This document shows positions 1 to 7,535 of a stretch of 42,356 nucleotides of DNA, one piece after another. Made by a program: the position numbers and the translations under genes. The notes below the pieces were generated by a model, which saw only the letters and a program-made list of their open reading frames with translations, was not told where the DNA came from and searched no databases. The DNA comes from Bodo saltans (lineage: Eukaryota; Euglenozoa; Kinetoplastea; Eubodonida; Bodonidae), in assembly GCA_001460835.1 (NCBI GenBank), contig CYKH01000021.1:1-42356 (forward strand), in the 5' to 3' direction. The stretch's first letter is position 1. The number at the start of each line of letters is the position of its first letter.

Positions 1-13
1 CAGGCTCATGGGG
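1..13. other. Base-by-base complemented stretch, probable sequence artefact
   Basis: These 13 bases are the exact complement, not reversed, of bases 22814-22826, which are the positions expected from the otherwise gapless alignment of the two GST copies. Parallel complement has no ordinary biological mechanism, so this is most likely a contig-end or data-handling error. Confidence 0.75.
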
Positions 14-436
14 ATCGCGGACCCACTCACAATTGCCCGCATCCACGAAGCGCAACTGCGCCACGATGCACTCACCCGCACTGTCACAACCAAGGTTCTG
101 CGTCCCGCTCTGCACGGTGCGATGAGCGGCACAGCCACCGATGCCATCAAGGAATCGGTTGATCAGAACAGCGGTGACCTTGTGTGGGCCCTCGAGCACA
201 TCAACGGTGTCCTTGGCAAGACTGCGTTCATTGCCGGCGACTCCCTCACTGTCGTCGACTACCTTGTGACATGCGAGCTCAACCAGCTCCCCCTGCTGGA
301 GAAGTTCACTGGTGACAAGCTGCGCGTTGCGTCGTACCCCAACATCGCCCGTTATCTCGAGGTGATGAAGAAGGTCGACGGACACGATAAGCAGCTCGTG
401 TTCCTCACCGGCCTTGCCGCTAAGGTTCTTGCGTAA
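1..436 (+). CDS. Glutathione S-transferase-like protein, 3' part only
   Basis: This is the C-terminal helical domain of a GST-like protein, open at the window edge; the stop is TAA at 434-436. From base 14 it aligns without indels to bases 22827-23249 of the complete GST gene at 22503, with 14 differences in 423 bases and only two amino-acid changes (Asp for Glu in the SVxQN segment, Val for Ile near the end). The GST fold-stabilising N-cap region is visible (GDSLTVVDYL). The thioredoxin-like N-terminal half is missing. The ATG at 8-10 is probably not a start codon: it lies in a 13-base stretch that is the unreversed complement of the paralogue, where the expected codons read Ser-Glu-Tyr-Pro. 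The 3' flank is unrelated to that of the second copy, so this is a separate gene copy rather than a misplaced read. Enzyme activity is inferred from the family only. Confidence 0.8.
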   Translation, partial: RLMGIADPLTIARIHEAQLRHDALTRTVTTKVLRPALHGAMSGTATDAIKESVDQNSGDLVWALEHINGVLGKTAFIAGDSLTVVDYLVTCELNQLPLLEKFTGDKLRVASYPNIARYLEVMKKVDGHDKQLVFLTGLAAKVLA

Positions 437-915
437 TTTCTCAGGCCTTCTTTTTTTTTCGTTCCACGCTAACGCACTCATTGCTACACCACCCACGTAT
501 CTGGGCGACTTTTGTTTGTCCACTTCCCTCATCTTTCAGAAATTCTGTCGGACATGAAGGCAGGACTACGAGTATTTTTTAAAAAGAACGACGATTTTAT
601 GAAGATGTCGATATTGTGTTTTTCCTTGTGTTTTTTTTTATTATTGTTGTTGTTGTGTGACGAGTTGAGACGTGCACGATTAGCGCGTGTGCGCGGATGA
701 GACTGCGAATGTGTGCTCCTTGCGTCGAAGCCAGGGCACTACAAACTGCACTTTAACGCCAACGCGCAAAAGCTCGTGTCTTTTGGAATTTTTGCGATCC
801 CCTTTTTGCCTCAGAAGCAATTGCCAATGTGATGGTGTGTTTTTCGTTGGCGTTCTTGGCAATCCCCCCTCGTGTTTGCTTTCTGTGTGTACTGTTAATA
901 GCCAAGTGATGATGG
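437..915. other. Intergenic region
   Basis: This stretch holds T-rich runs (about 450-460 and 630-655) and short open frames without coding character. The run near 630-655 could be a processing tract for the next gene, but the better candidate lies inside the duplicated unit. I see no RNA gene or repeat here. Confidence 0.5.
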
Positions 916-1004
916 AAGGCTCATAGCTTACTTTTTCTGCGAAGAAAGAATTGACCTCCTTATTTTTTTATCATTGGGAAAAGAAAAGAAAAAAAAACTA
1001 AATC

Positions 1005-1313
1005 ATGTTGTTCGCAGCTCGCAAGAAGAACACAACGGTCATCTCCATCGATGAGATGTTGAGCTTTCGCAACACGTTCAAGAACAAGCCAGCTCCCGAT
1101 TTTGACTTTTCGACGATCCTTAAAGACGCACGCGCCTCAAAAGTTGTGATACCTGCGGCACTTCCAACGACAGAAAATGGCTACAAGGTTGTCGATGCCG
1201 CGAAGCTAGAGAAGGGCGAGAAAACCGTCCGCGTGATTCAGTCGACGCTGAACAAGCTCACCGAGAAGAATTACAAGGCTCATAGCTTACTTTTTCTGCG
1301 AAGAAAGAATTGA
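1005..1313 (+). pseudogene. Truncated 5' copy of the eIF4G-like gene
   Basis: The first 90 codons are identical to the intact gene that begins at 1364. Reading then crosses the duplication junction into the leader of the second unit, adds twelve unrelated residues (KAHSLLFLRRKN) and stops at TGA 1311-1313. The leader, including the likely spliced-leader acceptor, is duplicated too, so a short mRNA and a 102-residue protein could in principle be made. The fragment keeps the N-terminal segment with the possible eIF4E-binding motif but has almost none of the MIF4G domain, so if expressed it could only act as a competitor peptide. An assembly artefact is equally possible. Confidence 0.75.
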
Positions 1314-1342
1314 CCTCTTTATTTTTTTATCATTGGGAAAAG
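1300..1342 (+). promoter_or_regulatory. Predicted spliced-leader acceptor for the eIF4G-like gene
   Basis: A T-rich run is followed by the first downstream AG in the GGGAAAAG stretch at about 1341, shortly before the A-rich leader and the ATG at 1364. The same signal occurs 359 bases upstream in the duplicated unit. Assigned from position and composition only. Confidence 0.4.
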
Positions 1343-1363
1343 AAAAGAAAAAAAAACTAAATC

Positions 1364-3133
1364 ATGTTGTTCGCAGCTCGCAAGAAGAACACAACGGTCA
1401 TCTCCATCGATGAGATGTTGAGCTTTCGCAACACGTTCAAGAACAAGCCAGCTCCCGATTTTGACTTTTCGACGATCCTTAAAGACGCACGCGCCTCAAA
1501 AGTTGTGATACCTGCGGCACTTCCAACGACAGAAAATGGCTACAAGGTTGTCGATGCCGCGAAGCTAGAGAAGGGCGAGAAAACCGTCCGCGTGATTCAG
1601 TCGACGCTGAACAAGCTCACCGAGAAGAATTACCGCGAGCTTGCCGATAAAGTGCTCGAGCTCGAGATGCTTGATGACAAGGTCATTGATGAAGTGGTGT
1701 CTCGCATTTATGACAAGGCACTGGATGAGCCTGCGTTCTCCCCATGGTACGCCCAGTTGTGTTTCGATATTTCCAAGTACGCATTCGACTGCCAGACGAA
1801 AAAGATTCCTTCGTCGATTGAAGGCGAGTCTCTGCGTCGCGCTGTGGTGTTCCGCGCTCAGGCAACATTTGACAGCATGGCACACACCGAGTGCCAAGAT
1901 GACGCCGAACTTCATAAGCTACGTAAACGGAAGCTGGCGAACATCAAGTTTGTCGGCGAATTATTTGTGCGAAAGCTGTTGAAGAAAACTATCATGATGG
2001 CGATTGTTCAAGAGATTTTCCGCACCGGAGATCTTGAGCCTCAGCCACCTAGCCAAATCGATGCGGAAGTTGGACTTGAGTTCCTGAATGTGGTGGGAAA
2101 GGAGCTTGAAGCACAAAATGTTAGCCTGCAACGTGTTTGGGAAGTGATCAACATCCACATGGCATCTGGTGCCTTTGGCAAACGTCTTACCTTCCTTTAC
2201 CAAAACTTGCTGGAATTGCAAGCTTCCGGTTGGATCCGTAAGGAAGAACCTGCCGTTTCCGAGTCCACTGCACCACCTCCTCCCCCACCACCACCAGCGC
2301 AGCTTGGCGGCAAGCACAGCGCCATGATGACCCCCTCAGCGTCATCCAACAACCTCGACAAGGCCGCCGTTAGTGCCGAGTCGAAGATGGTCGCGCTCGC
2401 TCTGCCACCAGATAGCTTCGATGACAAGCACTCGCGTAAAGTCATCAGCGCCATCCGCGACACACTCCTAGATGGAAAATGGGAGAACACGCATTCCGAG
2501 TTCTCAACAGTCCTTCCCAACGAACCTCAGCACGCAAGCCGTGCGGCCTGTTTCTTTGGCATCATGACGCAGATTTGCACCTCCACGAAAGACATTGACC
2601 GAAAGGACTTGACTGCTGGTCTCGCCAACAGCTACTGGGACCCCGTCGAGGTGTGCCGTGGCGTGGCCTGGGCTCTCACGTCGGCCATTGTCAATCGTAC
2701 CGTAGAAGACTGCCCCAAGTTCTACAGCCGCTTTGTCGAAGCGCTTGCCGGCCCTCTTGCGTTGACACACATCAACATTCTCGCTGCTGTGAAGGATGTG
2801 TTTGCACGTACCGCAAATTATCTTGATGCACTTTATGGCCCTTATGAAGGGTTCAGTCAGTGGGACTTGGAGTTTGTGGAGATCTGGGAGGACTACGTGA
2901 AGCATTGCGTAGCGCTCGGCAAAGACATTCCGCCGATCGGTGACGTTCTCGCGTCTCTCGGCTCCGTTCGTCAAACGCCTTTTATGCAAGGTATCCTGGC
3001 CGATTTTGTTCAGGCGATGATTAGCACGAACTTGTGCACCAAGGCTGAGATTGATGAATGGCAACGCCAGCACGCGACGAACAACAAGATGAAGGAGCTG
3101 GTGCAACAACTCAACGCCATGATTCTCTTCTAA
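1364..3133 (+). CDS. EIF4G: Eukaryotic translation initiation factor 4G-like protein (MIF4G domain)
   Basis: The 589-residue protein fits the compact eIF4G proteins of kinetoplastids, scaffolds that bind eIF4A through a HEAT-repeat MIF4G domain and recruit eIF4E. A helical MIF4G-like region spans roughly residues 72-300, starting at TVRVIQSTLNKLT. The short N-terminus carries ISIDEMLSF at 13-21, which resembles the eIF4E-contact motif of the trypanosomatid EIF4G3/EIF4G4 group. A proline run follows at about 303-312. The C-terminal 240 residues form a second helical, HEAT-like region, as in trypanosomatid homologues. The ATG is chosen because it follows the A-rich leader and starts the conserved N-terminal motif. 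The gene ends at TAA 3131-3133. Which paralogue (G3, G4 or another) is uncertain. Its 5' end is tandemly duplicated immediately upstream. Confidence 0.8.
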   Translation: MLFAARKKNTTVISIDEMLSFRNTFKNKPAPDFDFSTILKDARASKVVIPAALPTTENGYKVVDAAKLEKGEKTVRVIQSTLNKLTEKNYRELADKVLELEMLDDKVIDEVVSRIYDKALDEPAFSPWYAQLCFDISKYAFDCQTKKIPSSIEGESLRRAVVFRAQATFDSMAHTECQDDAELHKLRKRKLANIKFVGELFVRKLLKKTIMMAIVQEIFRTGDLEPQPPSQIDAEVGLEFLNVVGKELEAQNVSLQRVWEVINIHMASGAFGKRLTFLYQNLLELQASGWIRKEEPAVSESTAPPPPPPPPAQLGGKHSAMMTPSASSNNLDKAAVSAESKMVALALPPDSFDDKHSRKVISAIRDTLLDGKWENTHSEFSTVLPNEPQHASRAACFFGIMTQICTSTKDIDRKDLTAGLANSYWDPVEVCRGVAWALTSAIVNRTVEDCPKFYSRFVEALAGPLALTHINILAAVKDVFARTANYLDALYGPYEGFSQWDLEFVEIWEDYVKHCVALGKDIPPIGDVLASLGSVRQTPFMQGILADFVQAMISTNLCTKAEIDEWQRQHATNNKMKELVQQLNAMILF

Positions 3134-3150
3134 GGACTTCGGGGAGCTAC

Positions 3151-3185
3151 TTGTTTTTGTTTTTTTGTTTTTTTTTTCTCGCAAG
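3151..3185 (+). promoter_or_regulatory. Predicted spliced-leader acceptor tract
   Basis: A nearly pure T run (3151-3178) ends in CTCGCAAG, with AG at 3184-3185, just downstream of the eIF4G stop. It is the strongest tract before the gene at 3335. The resulting leader of about 150 bases would contain upstream ATGs near 3190, so a later AG might be used instead. Confidence 0.5.
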
Positions 3186-3334
3186 GAAGAATGGGATGAT
3201 TTAACCGTTAAAATAAAACAATGACTGGTAAATAAATCTGGAAACAAGTGAGTGGTTGTGTTCACGTTGAAACTCTGATTGTGTGTTACCTCAAACAAAG
3301 AGAGAGGCAAGCAAAGGCCAAAGCAAAAAAATAA

Positions 3335-4306
3335 ATGCGTTCCAGTCTCACACTTCTAAAATCGCAGGCGAGGAATGCCCTTCGCAGAGCACGTCCTCAG
3401 GATTACAAATACAAAGAGCTCAATCGATGGCAACGTCAGGCGCAAGGCATCACAAAATGGGACGCCTCTCACTCCCATCGTCGACGCCCTTTTGTGGACC
3501 GCTTTAATCCAGAATCTTTAGGCCTCACCAAAGGCACCAGCTCCTTTGCCTGGAAGTGGTGGTACACGCAGCAACCTTTCTTGCCACAAGTTGCGCCGGA
3601 GGGGTACGTGGCACCAAAGCCAATGGGAAAGCGCCCCAAATCGTGGGATGAGGAATTCACGACCGCAATCTTGTCCCTGTCGCAGCAACAAGTCCGTGAC
3701 TACGCGATGGAGCAACTGACTGACGTCATTTTCGAAGAGACTCAGCGGGATGGTTATGAACTTCGCCGATTAGACTTTGAAGGCAAGCCTCTCACAGAGC
3801 TCCCTGATCCACGCATCATCGAAATGTTTGTGTTCGAGGAAGAATCTCTTCGCGAACGTGTCATTAGGCGTGTCGTGGAAAATGTGTTCCGCCTAGCTCC
3901 CACGTCTGAAGATCGCAAGGACTTGAAGACCACAGAGAATGTGATTGACTTCATTGACGCGCACGTCACCGCGGCTCGTGACCCACCCAGCAACTCAGTG
4001 ACGGAGAAGGTGAAGACGATCCTCTCGCGGTACCATCTGCAGCCACTGTTGGGGTTCACTCATGCGCTCCCAGACGACGCACGTGATCCGACGGTGGTGG
4101 AGTGGGAAAGACTGTATCACTTGGACTGGCAGTTTGGTAAGGCTGTGTATGAGCCTCGATCGGAGGAGAAAACGAGAGGAAACTTGGTGTGGCTCCGTGA
4201 GGAGTTAGTGGACGCACAGCGAGAGGTGTTCCGCGCTGCTGTAGCCGACGGTAGTGCGAAGGAGGCCCATATGAGAAAAATTGCGGCGGCAGCGGCCTCC
4301 AATTGA
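3335..4306 (+). CDS. Conserved-looking protein, probably mitochondrial, function unknown
   Basis: The 323-residue protein has an N-terminus rich in Arg, Lys, Ser and Leu and free of acidic residues for about 20 positions (MRSSLTLLKSQARNALRRAR), typical of a mitochondrial presequence. The body has a Trp-rich patch (SFAWKWWYTQQPF, about residues 69-81), a helical acidic middle and an Ala-rich end. The architecture resembles proteins of the trypanosome mitochondrial ribosome or its assembly intermediates, and an RbfA-like factor lies nearby, but I cannot assign a family. The ATG follows an A-rich stretch (AAAAAATAA) and the stop is TGA 4304-4306. Confidence 0.7.
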   Translation: MRSSLTLLKSQARNALRRARPQDYKYKELNRWQRQAQGITKWDASHSHRRRPFVDRFNPESLGLTKGTSSFAWKWWYTQQPFLPQVAPEGYVAPKPMGKRPKSWDEEFTTAILSLSQQQVRDYAMEQLTDVIFEETQRDGYELRRLDFEGKPLTELPDPRIIEMFVFEEESLRERVIRRVVENVFRLAPTSEDRKDLKTTENVIDFIDAHVTAARDPPSNSVTEKVKTILSRYHLQPLLGFTHALPDDARDPTVVEWERLYHLDWQFGKAVYEPRSEEKTRGNLVWLREELVDAQREVFRAAVADGSAKEAHMRKIAAAAASN

Positions 4307-4340
4307 TAGGCCAATTGTCTGTTTGATGACGCACAATCAT

Positions 4341-4403
4341 ATTTATTTATTTTTTGTTGTTGTTGTTCGTCTCTCTCAACTTTGATTTGCGACTGTTGTG
4401 AAG
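4341..4403 (+). promoter_or_regulatory. Predicted spliced-leader acceptor for COG2
   Basis: A long T/GTT-rich tract followed by CTCTCTCAAC and the AG at 4402-4403 lies 40 bases before the COG2 ATG. It is the only good tract in this short spacer. Confidence 0.55.
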
Positions 4404-4442
4404 CTGAAAAAAAACTAACTATCGAAGGCAGTCTCCGAAAAG

Positions 4443-7397
4443 ATGTCTGCTCCAACTACCACGTCAGCACCACAACAACACCAGCGTCAACAACAGCATC
4501 AGCAATTAACAAACGAGCAGTTGCAATTGTTACAGCTCTGCTTCAGCGAGCACGAGTTCGGAACCAACGACGTCCTTCAGCTTTTTGATGCCCCAAGCAA
4601 CACTGCGTCTGGAGAAGTCGACGGCGTTGATGGCTCTCCAAGTCGTCGGCAACAAGGAGGTGCGTCAACGTCGGCAGCAGCACTGGACTTTGATCCTGCT
4701 CAATTTATCACAGATAAAATCGACCAGGGCATCGCTCTAGATGTTGTCTGCAAAGACCTTTCCACGTTTGAGAGATTTCTTCAAAATCGCATTCTCCAGC
4801 ACGTCCACGAAGACGTCTACGAAGCGTTCGTGTCCGTATCCGGCGAGCTTGTCGGCGTAGATGAGCAGCTGACTCGTGTCTACCAGCCGCTCATTGGCTC
4901 CAAAACGCGACTGGAGTCCGCATTGCTGCAGCTGTCCAATGCAGAAACGTCCGTCCTCGGTATGCTTCGTATTGCCGAGGTTCAAGAATTGCATCGGCAG
5001 TTTCATGTGGGCTGCACCCAAGCGCTTGTACTCTACGATGCTCTGTGTGACGCAACTGATGAACTTGAAAAGCGTGCATACTTCCGCAGTTTGTCACTGG
5101 GAAGTAGCAGCAGCGGCACTACAAATGACCCTACGAAGCAACAGACCAATAACACGACACTCGTCCCTGATGATGCCGATATGAATGCCCTGCGGCATAT
5201 CTTATCGGACTTGCTTGACTTTGAGAATTGCCTACGGAACATTTCCGTGCCTGCAGTAGCGGGACTCCCTCACTCAGCATCACCACCAACTTCGTCCAAC
5301 GCCAAACAAACGCAACCGTCGTCGCAACAAACGACCCCTGAGCAACAACAACAGCTCGCACAGAAACAGCAGGCAGAATTGCAAGAGCTGAAAGACCTTG
5401 CGCGAGATGCACATCAGCACATTATGACCATCTTGAACAACACATTTATTGCCGTTCACTCCGTGTACGTATCTGTAAAGCTTGGTGGCACCTCGAGTGG
5501 CTCCTTATCGTCGGATGACAACAACGCGCAACGGGTGGTTGGAGGGGCATTCCAACATCGTTTGTTGGTGGTGCTCACGTCATTGACACAAGCGTACGCA
5601 ACCGTCGGAGTGGATGAGTTTGTTGCCCTTTATCGTGATCACATCGTTCGAGGCTTTGTGGAGTCGTTGCTGTCTTGGAAAGCTGCTGCCGCGGCTCGTA
5701 CTTCACCCGACCACGGTGCCGCGTTGCTGTCCGAGCTTTGTGTATCGCTCGGGAATGTCCTGTTCCCGCTGGTACCGCTGATCCGTCAGGTGCTTGGAGC
5801 CGCAACTGCAACAACAACAGCATCAACAGTGGCCTCCGCCGCCTCAGTGGACTCGCTTCAAGAAGAAGCGAATAGCAGTGGAGGTTCTCCTCTCTCACCA
5901 TCATCTCCAGGGAATCATCATAGCGACACGAGTAGCTCCCGCTCCCCCCATCGCCACCTTATGTCGCTGGTGTATTGGCCAGCGATATGCAACACAGTCG
6001 TCACGCGCATGGTCTTTTTATTCCTCCCCGGCATCGCGGCAACGTTTCACAAACATTTTATCGCTGCTCATCAGTTGGTGCTGCTGCTGGAAGCGCAGTG
6101 TGGGTCAATGAGTGAACTGCAAGGGTTGCGCTCCTCTCCGGAGATGACCCTGTGGGCGCATAAATGGAACGTGGATGTGTACCACACACTGAGAGCCACA
6201 GAAGCGAAGGATTTGCTGAATCACGCCACGCAAATCATCGCAAAATACGCTCAGCAAACACCCTCCTCCACGTCACCGCCGCCATTTACTGTTGCGACGC
6301 TACAATCGCTTGAATACAAACCACATTCAGGAGGAGGCCAAAGCTATCCAGCAGCCGCGCTTCAAGCCACATCAGAAGTCGCTCACGCAGCACTTTGGCT
6401 ATTTAGCGACGGTGTTTTCCTGTTTCCTCTGTCGCACAAGCTACTGAGGGATGCGGCAATTGCAGTGCGTGACTACGTTAGCATTGCCACTCAAGCAGCA
6501 ATCTCACAGATGAAAAACATCGAATCCTCCACTGCTCCTGCCGCCGCCGGTGGTGGTGCAGGCAGCAACACAGCAGCAGCGGCAGGAGGGGGAGGCGATG
6601 GGACAATTGCCTTCATTGGGCACGTCCTGAAAGATTTGGATTGGTTAGGCTCCCAGTTCGTCCCTGTGTTGCTGAAAGCTGCGGTGGAGCGAGCGACGTG
6701 CGAAGATGCCGCGACGTGTCCACCCCTCGCCAACATTTTATTACGGTGCCGCGAGATGATCCAGAAGCAGGGGGTGACCAAGGTGCAACAAGCACTCGCC
6801 TCATCCCTCACGAGTCAATGCAGCGCCGTGCTTCAGAACATTCCCACCATTAAGTCCACGTACTCTCACACCAAGAAACCGATGCCATCCGCACCGTCTT
6901 GGTTTATCAGCGGAATTCTTGACGCACTTCAAAAGTTCAAAACGGGAGCGAAAAACGGGCTGCCTGATGCGCTCGTGCAGCAAATTTGTGCTACTGTCAT
7001 CGACGATGTCACCGCGAAATTCCGAGAGCTTGCGAAAGACACTATCATCTCAGCACGTCGAATCGAAGAGAATCTCGGCAAGCTCAAGCTTCAGCGTCAA
7101 AAGCGAGAGGCGGCACAAAGCAGCAACGCTGATTTGTCTGCGGTGGCGCCAGCAGCAGCAGCAGCAGCAGCGCTCGGGGGACAACGTCCTTCAGCTGACG
7201 GTGCGTCCGATCGCGACAAGATGGTCATGCAGTTGTACCTTGATGCGCATGAATACGGCTCACTACTTCGACCTTTTGGGGTTCACAAAGAACGCTACGC
7301 CCCGCTGCAGAGTATTTTAAAGCTCTGTCGCCGTGCAGAGTGGCTCCTTGGTGATGACAATGCCCCCGAGCCGCAGGAGGTTGCTGACGACGAGTAG
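4443..7397 (+). CDS. COG2: Conserved oligomeric Golgi complex subunit 2
   Basis: COG2 belongs to lobe A of the COG tethering complex, which captures intra-Golgi retrograde vesicles. After a Gln-rich start and a low-complexity stretch, residues about 80-175 match the COG2 N-terminal pattern: FDPAQFITDKI, then YEAFVSVSGELVGVDEQL, equivalent to the family's DYADFVNLST-LVGMDKAL block. The C-terminal domain typical of COG2 is also present: a tryptophan-containing SAPSWFISGIL segment, a helix with ARRIEENLGKLK, and the final MVMQLYLDAHEYGSLLRPFGV block. At 984 residues it is longer than the usual roughly 740; the extra length comes from Gln, Ser, Gly and Ala insertions (around 275-310, 465-500, 700-720 and 905-915). 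The ATG gives a 40-base leader after the predicted acceptor. Confidence 0.85.
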   Translation: MSAPTTTSAPQQHQRQQQHQQLTNEQLQLLQLCFSEHEFGTNDVLQLFDAPSNTASGEVDGVDGSPSRRQQGGASTSAAALDFDPAQFITDKIDQGIALDVVCKDLSTFERFLQNRILQHVHEDVYEAFVSVSGELVGVDEQLTRVYQPLIGSKTRLESALLQLSNAETSVLGMLRIAEVQELHRQFHVGCTQALVLYDALCDATDELEKRAYFRSLSLGSSSSGTTNDPTKQQTNNTTLVPDDADMNALRHILSDLLDFENCLRNISVPAVAGLPHSASPPTSSNAKQTQPSSQQTTPEQQQQLAQKQQAELQELKDLARDAHQHIMTILNNTFIAVHSVYVSVKLGGTSSGSLSSDDNNAQRVVGGAFQHRLLVVLTSLTQAYATVGVDEFVALYRDHIVRGFVESLLSWKAAAAARTSPDHGAALLSELCVSLGNVLFPLVPLIRQVLGAATATTTASTVASAASVDSLQEEANSSGGSPLSPSSPGNHHSDTSSSRSPHRHLMSLVYWPAICNTVVTRMVFLFLPGIAATFHKHFIAAHQLVLLLEAQCGSMSELQGLRSSPEMTLWAHKWNVDVYHTLRATEAKDLLNHATQIIAKYAQQTPSSTSPPPFTVATLQSLEYKPHSGGGQSYPAAALQATSEVAHAALWLFSDGVFLFPLSHKLLRDAAIAVRDYVSIATQAAISQMKNIESSTAPAAAGGGAGSNTAAAAGGGGDGTIAFIGHVLKDLDWLGSQFVPVLLKAAVERATCEDAATCPPLANILLRCREMIQKQGVTKVQQALASSLTSQCSAVLQNIPTIKSTYSHTKKPMPSAPSWFISGILDALQKFKTGAKNGLPDALVQQICATVIDDVTAKFRELAKDTIISARRIEENLGKLKLQRQKREAAQSSNADLSAVAPAAAAAAALGGQRPSADGASDRDKMVMQLYLDAHEYGSLLRPFGVHKERYAPLQSILKLCRRAEWLLGDDNAPEPQEVADDE

Positions 7398-7436
7398 GGT
7401 GCTGATAGGATGAAAACATGAGAGAGTCTCCCTTTA

Positions 7437-7514
7437 ATCACTTTTTTCCCCCGTCTGCTCGCCGCTTCTACTTTGTTTGAACTTCTTCGCTCACATCTCC
7501 TTTCACTTGACAAG
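7437..7514 (+). promoter_or_regulatory. Predicted spliced-leader acceptor for the RbfA-like gene
   Basis: A pyrimidine-rich stretch runs from the T/C tract at about 7440 to CTCCTTTCACTTGACAAG, with AG at 7513-7514. It lies 22 bases before the ATG at 7536. This position excludes the longer frame opening at a TTG codon at 7473. Confidence 0.55.
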
Positions 7515-7535
7515 GAAACGAAAAAATATAAAAAA

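Larger units (their letters stand above)
916..1633 (+). repeat. 359-bp direct tandem duplication of the eIF4G gene 5' end
   Basis: Unit 1 is 916-1274 and unit 2 is 1275-1633, abutting head-to-tail. They are identical except for one base (C at 959, T at 1318), which lies in the pyrimidine-rich leader. Each unit contains the T-rich tract, the A-rich leader, the ATG and the first 90 codons of the eIF4G-like gene. No microhomology is visible at the junctions. It could be a real recent duplication, or two alleles stitched together by the assembler; the single-base difference fits either. Confidence 0.95.

Noticed and set aside
437-915. Possible small genes in the first spacer (frames at 512-700 and 687-926)
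   Set aside because: They start at weak or non-ATG codons, are Cys/Phe/Leu-rich from T-runs, and have no recognisable motif.
2504-3310. A 268-residue minus-strand open frame opposite the eIF4G 3' end
   Set aside because: It lies antisense to a conserved domain, has no recognisable features and runs into the T-rich spacer.
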